In this document: one piece after another, positions 6,634-10,576 of the stretch
Layout: the number at the start of each line of letters is the position of its first letter
Numbering within the stretch: the first letter of the stretch is position 1
From: an uncultured Angelakisella sp.
GTDB taxonomy: Bacteria; Bacillota; Clostridia; Oscillospirales; Ruminococcaceae
Direction: 5' to 3'
Assembly: GCA_937914895.1 (NCBI GenBank)
Contig: CALGIL010000111.1
Location: 1-10,576, forward strand
Length of the DNA: 10,576 bases
The notes under the pieces: model-generated
What the model was told of the DNA's origin: nothing
What the model saw: only the letters and a program-made list of their open reading frames with translations
Database searches by the model: none
Translations under genes and position numbers: made by a program

Positions 6634-7944
6634 GTGCCATCGTTATTTGGCAAATCGCTCAGTGGTGTAAAGGTGAGGCATTGTAAAAACACCGCTGACA
6701 TGCCCGCGGTGCGGATGCCCATACCGGATAAGGTGGTCATTCCCATGCTCCAGCATATGGGCGCCCCCTGCAATCTGCTTGTGCAGGTGGGGGAGACCGT
6801 CACCGTGGGGCAGAAGATTGGCGACACCGACGCGTTTTTGTCCGTGCCGGTCCATTCCAGCGTGTCCGGTACGGTGTCCGCCGTCATCGATTTTGTTTCG
6901 GCCAATGGGGACAAGTGCAAGGCGGCGGTCATCGACACCGACAAGGCGCAGACCCCCTGCCCGGACCTGCGGGCCCCCGTGGTGCAAAGCCACAAGGACC
7001 TGGTGCAGGCGGCCCGGGACTGCGGGCTGGACGGGCTGGGCGGCGCGGGCTTTCCCACCCACATTAAGCTGAACCCCAAAAATCTGGCGGAAGTAAATAC
7101 CCTGGTCATCAACGGGGCCGAGTGCGAACCCTACATCACCTGCGACACCCGCCTGATGCTGGACCGGACCGACGACCTTTTGGCGGGTATTTCGGTGCTG
7201 CAAAAATACCTGGGGGTAGAGCGGGTCATCATCGGCATTGAGGACAACAAGCCCCAGTGCATTGAAAAGCTGACCCGGGCCACCGCGTCCATGGACGGCG
7301 TGTCGGTGCGGACCCTGCGGTCCAAGTACCCCCAGGGCGCCGAAAAGGTGCTGATTTATGAGACCACCGGCAGGGTGGTGGCCGAGGGCCAGCTGCCCGC
7401 CGACCAGGGGGTCATCGTCCTGAACGTGGCCACCACCGCCAAGCTGGCGGAGTACCTGCGCACCGGCATGCCCCTGGTGGAAAAAATGCTGACGGTGGAC
7501 GGCGGCGCCGTAACCCGGCCCCAAAACATCATCGCCCCCATCGGCACCGAGATCCGGGACCTTATCGCCTTTTGCGGCGGGTACAAGGAACCGGCCAAAA
7601 AGCTGCTTATGGGCGGCCCCATGATGGGCCTTGTGGTGGTCAGCGACGACTATCCGCTGATTAAAAATAATAACGCCATCCTGGCCTTTAACCAAAAGGA
7701 GAGCGTCCAGGAGCCCGAGACTGCCTGCATCCGGTGCGGACGGTGCGTTGCCGCGTGCCCCTTTGACCTGATGCCCCTGGAGCTGGACGCCGCCTACCAC
7801 GCGGAGGACACCCATGCCCTGAGCCTGTACAAGGTAAACCTGTGCATGGAGTGCGGCTGCTGCTCCTACGTATGTCCGGCCAAGCGCCATCTGGTTATGT
7901 CCAACCGACTGGGCAAGAAGCTTCTTAAAGAGAAGGGAATATAG
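6634..7944 (+). CDS. rnfC: Rnf electron transport complex subunit C
   Basis: The peripheral cytoplasmic subunit of the ion-pumping ferredoxin:NAD+ oxidoreductase, thought to be the NAD(H) and FMN entry site. It has 436 residues from GTG 6634, normal for Clostridia. Order of domains: N-terminal barrel-sandwich (biotinyl-lipoyl-like) region about 30-105; glycine-rich nucleotide/FMN loop GLGGAGFPT (134-142) with NGAECEPY (160-167); an SLBB-like region about 255-300; and two 4Fe-4S motifs, C365-x2-C368-x2-C371-x3-C375-P and C404-x2-C407-x2-C410-x3-C414-P. All eight cysteines are present. It has no extended C-terminal tail, unlike enterobacterial RsxC. It sits between the Gx gene (22 bases) and rnfD (13 bases), in one operon. 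Confidence 0.97.
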   Translation: MPSLFGKSLSGVKVRHCKNTADMPAVRMPIPDKVVIPMLQHMGAPCNLLVQVGETVTVGQKIGDTDAFLSVPVHSSVSGTVSAVIDFVSANGDKCKAAVIDTDKAQTPCPDLRAPVVQSHKDLVQAARDCGLDGLGGAGFPTHIKLNPKNLAEVNTLVINGAECEPYITCDTRLMLDRTDDLLAGISVLQKYLGVERVIIGIEDNKPQCIEKLTRATASMDGVSVRTLRSKYPQGAEKVLIYETTGRVVAEGQLPADQGVIVLNVATTAKLAEYLRTGMPLVEKMLTVDGGAVTRPQNIIAPIGTEIRDLIAFCGGYKEPAKKLLMGGPMMGLVVVSDDYPLIKNNNAILAFNQKESVQEPETACIRCGRCVAACPFDLMPLELDAAYHAEDTHALSLYKVNLCMECGCCSYVCPAKRHLVMSNRLGKKLLKEKGI

Positions 7945-7957
7945 GGGGTGTAACAAT

Positions 7958-8905
7958 ATGACGAAGGATTTATTGATTGTCACGCCCGCTCCCCATTTCA
8001 GGGATGGGGCGTCCACCACCGGCCTTATGCTCAACGTAGTTGCGGCACTGATTCCCGCCGTGGTGGCTTCCGCTTTGGTATTTGGTCCGCGGGCCCTGGT
8101 TTTGGAGGCGGCCTGCGTGGCGGCCTGCGTCTTTTTTGAATGGCTCTTTCGAAAGGTCTGCAAGCGGACCAACACCATCGGCGACTGCTCTGCTGTCGTC
8201 ACCGGTCTGCTGCTGGCCTTCAACCTGCCGGTGGGCATGCCCATCTGGATGGCGGTGCTGGGCTGCGCCGCGGCCATTTTGGTGGCCAAGCAGCTGTTTG
8301 GCGGCATCGGCCAAAACTTTGCCAACCCCGCCCTTGTGGGGCGCGTCGTCTTACTGGTCTCCTTCGGCGCCCAGATGACCACCTGGGCGGACCCCCATGC
8401 CTATCTGCCGGGGATTGAGGCGGTCTCGGGGGCGACCCCCCTGGCACTTATAAAACACGGGGCCGCCATTGCCGACCTGCCCCCCATGCTGAACATGCTG
8501 ACGGGCGTCCGGGGCGGCTGCATCGGCGAGACCTGCGTTTTGGCGCTGGTCATCGGCGGCGTCTACCTCATGGCCAAACGGGTGATTACGCCCACCATCC
8601 CCCTGACATACATTGCCACCGTCATCGTGCTGTCCTTTGCCTTCGGCCTGAATCCCGCCTATCAGGTGGTCTCGGGTGGGCTGCTGCTGGGCGCCTTCTT
8701 TATGGCCACCGACTATTCGACCTCTCCCACCACCGAGTCGGGCAAGGTGATTTTTGCCATTGGCTGCGGCGTCATCACCATGGCCATCCGGGCCTTTGGC
8801 TCCTATCCGGAAGGGGTGTCCTTCTCCATTCTCCTCATGAATATTCTTACTCCGCTGATTGACCGCGCGACCAGAACAAAACCCTTCGGAGGTATTGTGA
8901 AATGA
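7958..8905 (+). CDS. rnfD: Rnf electron transport complex subunit D
   Basis: A polytopic membrane subunit of 315 residues, NqrB/RnfD family, expected to take part in ion translocation and to hold a covalent FMN. About nine to ten hydrophobic segments are visible. The flavin attachment motif SGAT lies at 157-160 with T160 as the acceptor (context EAVSGATPLA). Other hallmarks are TPAPH (9-13) at the N-terminus, IGQNFANPALVGR (117-129) and FMATDYSTSP (248-257). ATG 7958 follows a GGGGGTG ribosome site (7944-7950). The gene overlaps rnfG by four bases (ATGA), implying coupled translation. Flavin attachment would require an ApbE-type FMN transferase, which is not in the window. No defects are seen. 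Confidence 0.97.
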   Translation: MTKDLLIVTPAPHFRDGASTTGLMLNVVAALIPAVVASALVFGPRALVLEAACVAACVFFEWLFRKVCKRTNTIGDCSAVVTGLLLAFNLPVGMPIWMAVLGCAAAILVAKQLFGGIGQNFANPALVGRVVLLVSFGAQMTTWADPHAYLPGIEAVSGATPLALIKHGAAIADLPPMLNMLTGVRGGCIGETCVLALVIGGVYLMAKRVITPTIPLTYIATVIVLSFAFGLNPAYQVVSGGLLLGAFFMATDYSTSPTTESGKVIFAIGCGVITMAIRAFGSYPEGVSFSILLMNILTPLIDRATRTKPFGGIVK

Positions 8906-10212
8906 AATTTGTAAAAGAATTCCTGGTGCCCACGCTGGTGCTGACCGTCATTTGCGTGGTGGTGTCTGCCGCGCTGGTCTTTACCTACGATACGACCAAG
9001 CCCGTCATCGAGGCCGCCCGCCAGCGGGAGGCGGATGCCGCGCGCATCGAGGTCCTGCCCGATGCGGACAAATTCAGCCTGCTGACCGTGTCCGGCATCG
9101 ACGGGCTGGTGGACGCCTACGAGGCGGCCAACGGCGCCGGGTACGTCATCACCACCTATTCCGGGGGGTACGGCGGCCCCGTCAACGTCATGACCGGCAT
9201 CAAGGCCGACGGCACCATTGCCGCCGTCAAGCTGATGACCAACAGCGAAAGCGCCGGCATTGGCACTCGGGTGGGCGAGCCCGCCTACACCGACCAGTAT
9301 AAGGGCAAGGATTACGGCCTGGACGGCGTGTCCGCCGTCTCGGGCGCCACCGTGTCCTCCGGCGCCTTTAAACGGGCGGTGGAGGCTGCCTTCCAGGTAT
9401 ACGCCCAGGTGGCCGGCGTCGAAATTGCCGAGCCCACACCCCCCGAGGAGCAGATCTTCCCCAACGCCACCGACTTTGTGGAGTTTGAGCTGGAGGGCGC
9501 CAAGCGCGCCTATATGGCCGCCGGCGAGGGCATTGTCGTAGTCATGGAGGCCAAGGGATACAGCGGCGCCCCCACCCCCATGGAGGTTTATGTGGGCTTT
9601 GGCACCGACTTTAAGATCGCGGGCGTCGCCTTGGGCGAAAACAGCGAGACCAGCGGCCTTGGCACCCAGACGGGGGAGTCCGCCTATACCGACCAGTACA
9701 AGGGCCGGGAGAACACCGAGGGCATCACCGCCGTCTCCGGCGCCACCGAAAGCTCCAAGGGCTTTAAGGGCGCCGTGGACGCGGCGCTGGAGCTGCTGCC
9801 CGCCATCCAGGCCAAAATGCCCGAGGTGGCCGTGGCCAAATACGCGGCGGTCCTGCCCGGCGTCACCCAGGTGACCCCCCTTGAAAACGAAAACGCCGTG
9901 GAGGCGGTGGCCGCCCCCGGACTTGGCATTGTGGCCGTCACCCAGTATCGTGGATACAACGAAAACAGCCCCGTCCAGGTGATGGTGGGCATCAGCGAGG
10001 ACGGCGCCATCACCGGGGTTAAGATCGTCTCCTGCCAGGAGACCGAGGGCATCGGCAGCCAGATTCAGGGGGACGCCTACCTGGGCGCCTGGACCGGTAA
10101 AAAAGCCGGCGAAAACGCGGCCGCCATCTCCGGGGCCACCGTTTCCAGCACCGCCTTCCAGCGCTGTGTGGAAAAGGCCTTTCTGGTGTTTGAAGCTTCG
10201 AAGGGGGCGTAA
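8902..10212 (+). CDS. rnfG: RnfG subunit with three tandem FMN-binding domains
   Basis: A membrane-anchored, extracytosolic flavoprotein subunit of Rnf. A single N-terminal membrane segment (about 7-28) is followed by three homologous FMN-binding domains, roughly 45-172, 181-305 and 306-436. Each has the same order: an LP or FP-containing segment, a GY(S/N)-type strand, a glycine-rich 'SET-G-G' segment (S115-T121, S248-T255, Q379-S386) and a terminal flavinylation motif SGAT-x-SS with acceptor threonines T150, T282 and T413. Ordinary RnfG has one domain and about 180-210 residues, so 436 is roughly double. Domain 1 with the anchor is the canonical part; domains 2 and 3 are additions. The residue three before the S of each SGAT is S, T or A rather than the usual Asp. 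It is coupled to rnfD (ATGA overlap), with rnfE three bases on. The reading frame is uninterrupted and base use matches its neighbours, so this is not a fusion artefact. Confidence 0.93.
   Translation: MKFVKEFLVPTLVLTVICVVVSAALVFTYDTTKPVIEAARQREADAARIEVLPDADKFSLLTVSGIDGLVDAYEAANGAGYVITTYSGGYGGPVNVMTGIKADGTIAAVKLMTNSESAGIGTRVGEPAYTDQYKGKDYGLDGVSAVSGATVSSGAFKRAVEAAFQVYAQVAGVEIAEPTPPEEQIFPNATDFVEFELEGAKRAYMAAGEGIVVVMEAKGYSGAPTPMEVYVGFGTDFKIAGVALGENSETSGLGTQTGESAYTDQYKGRENTEGITAVSGATESSKGFKGAVDAALELLPAIQAKMPEVAVAKYAAVLPGVTQVTPLENENAVEAVAAPGLGIVAVTQYRGYNENSPVQVMVGISEDGAITGVKIVSCQETEGIGSQIQGDAYLGAWTGKKAGENAAAISGATVSSTAFQRCVEKAFLVFEASKGA
9034..10209 (+). repeat. Three tandem FMN-binding domain coding repeats within rnfG
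   Basis: Coding repeats at about 9034-9417, 9442-9816 and 9817-10209. The FMN-acceptor Thr codons (ACC) are at 9349, 9745 and 10138, so the period is 396 then 393 bases. Units 1 and 2 share a stretch encoding AYTDQYKG (9284-9307 and 9680-9703) that differs only at silent positions, pointing to duplication or gene conversion between them. Unit 3 is more diverged (AYLGAWTG). The repeats are seen in sequence; the order of duplication is inferred. Confidence 0.88.
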
Positions 10213-10215
10213 GGC

Positions 10216-10576
10216 ATGAGTAAACTGAAAACCCTGACCAACGGCATCATCAAGGAAAACCCGGTGCTGGTGCTGGTGTTGGGCACCTGCCCCACCCTTG
10301 CCATCACCACCTCGGTCGTCAACGGCGTGGGCATGGGCATTGCCACCACCTTTGTGCTGCTGGGGTCCAATATCTTCATCTCCCTGCTCAAAAAGGTCAT
10401 CCCCGACAAGGTGCGCATCCCCTGTTATGTCACCATTATCGCGGGCTTTGTAACGGTGGTTTCGCTGCTGCTGGAGGCCTATGTGCCGGCCCTTTACAAA
10501 AGCCTGGGCATCTATATCCCCCTCATCGTGGTCAACTGCATCATCCTGGGCCGCGATAATGGTGACATAACAGGGG
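10216..10576 (+). CDS. rnfE: Rnf electron transport complex subunit E, 3'-truncated
   Basis: The N-terminal part (120 residues) of a polytopic membrane subunit of the RnfA/RnfE and NqrD/NqrE family, normally around 200 residues. Hydrophobic segments are at about 17-34, 38-57, 68-88 and 98-111. The hallmark [16 protein letters not shown] (14-29) contains C25, and VNCIILGR (106-113) contains C108. In NqrD/NqrE the equivalent cysteines bind an intramembrane 2Fe-2S cluster shared between the two subunits. ATG 10216 follows AAGGGGG (10201-10207) and starts three bases after the rnfG stop. The family continues GRAEAFA after R113, but here the frame reads DNGDITG to the window edge, an abrupt departure discussed as a finding. 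Gene identity is secure up to 10554. Confidence 0.92.
   Translation, partial: MSKLKTLTNGIIKENPVLVLVLGTCPTLAITTSVVNGVGMGIATTFVLLGSNIFISLLKKVIPDKVRIPCYVTIIAGFVTVVSLLLEAYVPALYKSLGIYIPLIVVNCIILGRDNGDITG

Noticed and set aside
6643..8382. 579-codon open frame on the minus strand
   Set aside because: Antisense to rnfC and rnfD, both fully supported. The protein has no recognisable motif and a Gly/His/Gln-rich shadow composition.

Overview
The window looks like chromosomal DNA from a GC-rich, anaerobic Clostridia bacterium (Bacillota), most like the Oscillospiraceae/Ruminococcaceae. The reasons are strong AGGAGG-type Shine-Dalgarno sites, a rnfC-D-G-E gene order, an EF-P with the Bacillus-type [10 protein letters not shown] loop, a clostridial 'CD1247-type' acidic zinc-ribbon protein beside efp, and a Gx-family membrane protein next to rnf. 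The taxonomic call is inference. All genes that can be supported are on the + strand and packed tightly. No mobile element, CRISPR array, tRNA or rRNA was seen. No gene-free stretch exceeds about 150 bases.

Layout. (1) 1-2043: leuS, missing its 5' end. (2) 2077-2409: a self-contained rpsU unit with a perfect-consensus sigma-A promoter, a foldable leader, the 58-residue S21 gene and an intrinsic terminator. (3) 2422-4884: a YqeG-type HAD phosphatase, an endonuclease IV-like TIM-barrel protein (ATGA overlap with the previous gene) and an M24 Xaa-Pro peptidase. (4) 4933-5986: an extended -10 promoter, then efp and the small acidic zinc-ribbon gene. (5) 5987-10576: an 88-base leader with a long hairpin, then a Gx-family (EetB-like) membrane protein and rnfC, rnfD, rnfG and the first third or so of rnfE, which runs off the window.

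How the genes work together. The first half is translation and housekeeping (LeuRS, S21, EF-P, peptidase, repair-like protein). The second half is energy metabolism: the Rnf complex moves electrons between ferredoxin and NAD+ and couples this to ion pumping across the membrane. RnfC carries the two 4Fe-4S motifs, RnfD has the SGAT flavin-attachment site, and RnfE has the two cysteines expected for the intramembrane iron-sulfur centre.

The most unusual feature is RnfG. It is 436 residues long, about twice the usual size, and carries three tandem FMN-binding domains. Each ends in an SGAT-S-S flavinylation motif (T150, T282, T413), spaced 132 and 131 residues apart. With an EetB-like protein directly upstream, this suggests a Rnf complex with an extended extracytosolic flavin chain. 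Second points worth checking are an abrupt loss of the conserved GRAEAFA motif in RnfE 22 bases before the window end (assembly break or insertion), and structured RNA leaders ahead of rpsU and ahead of the Gx/rnf operon.
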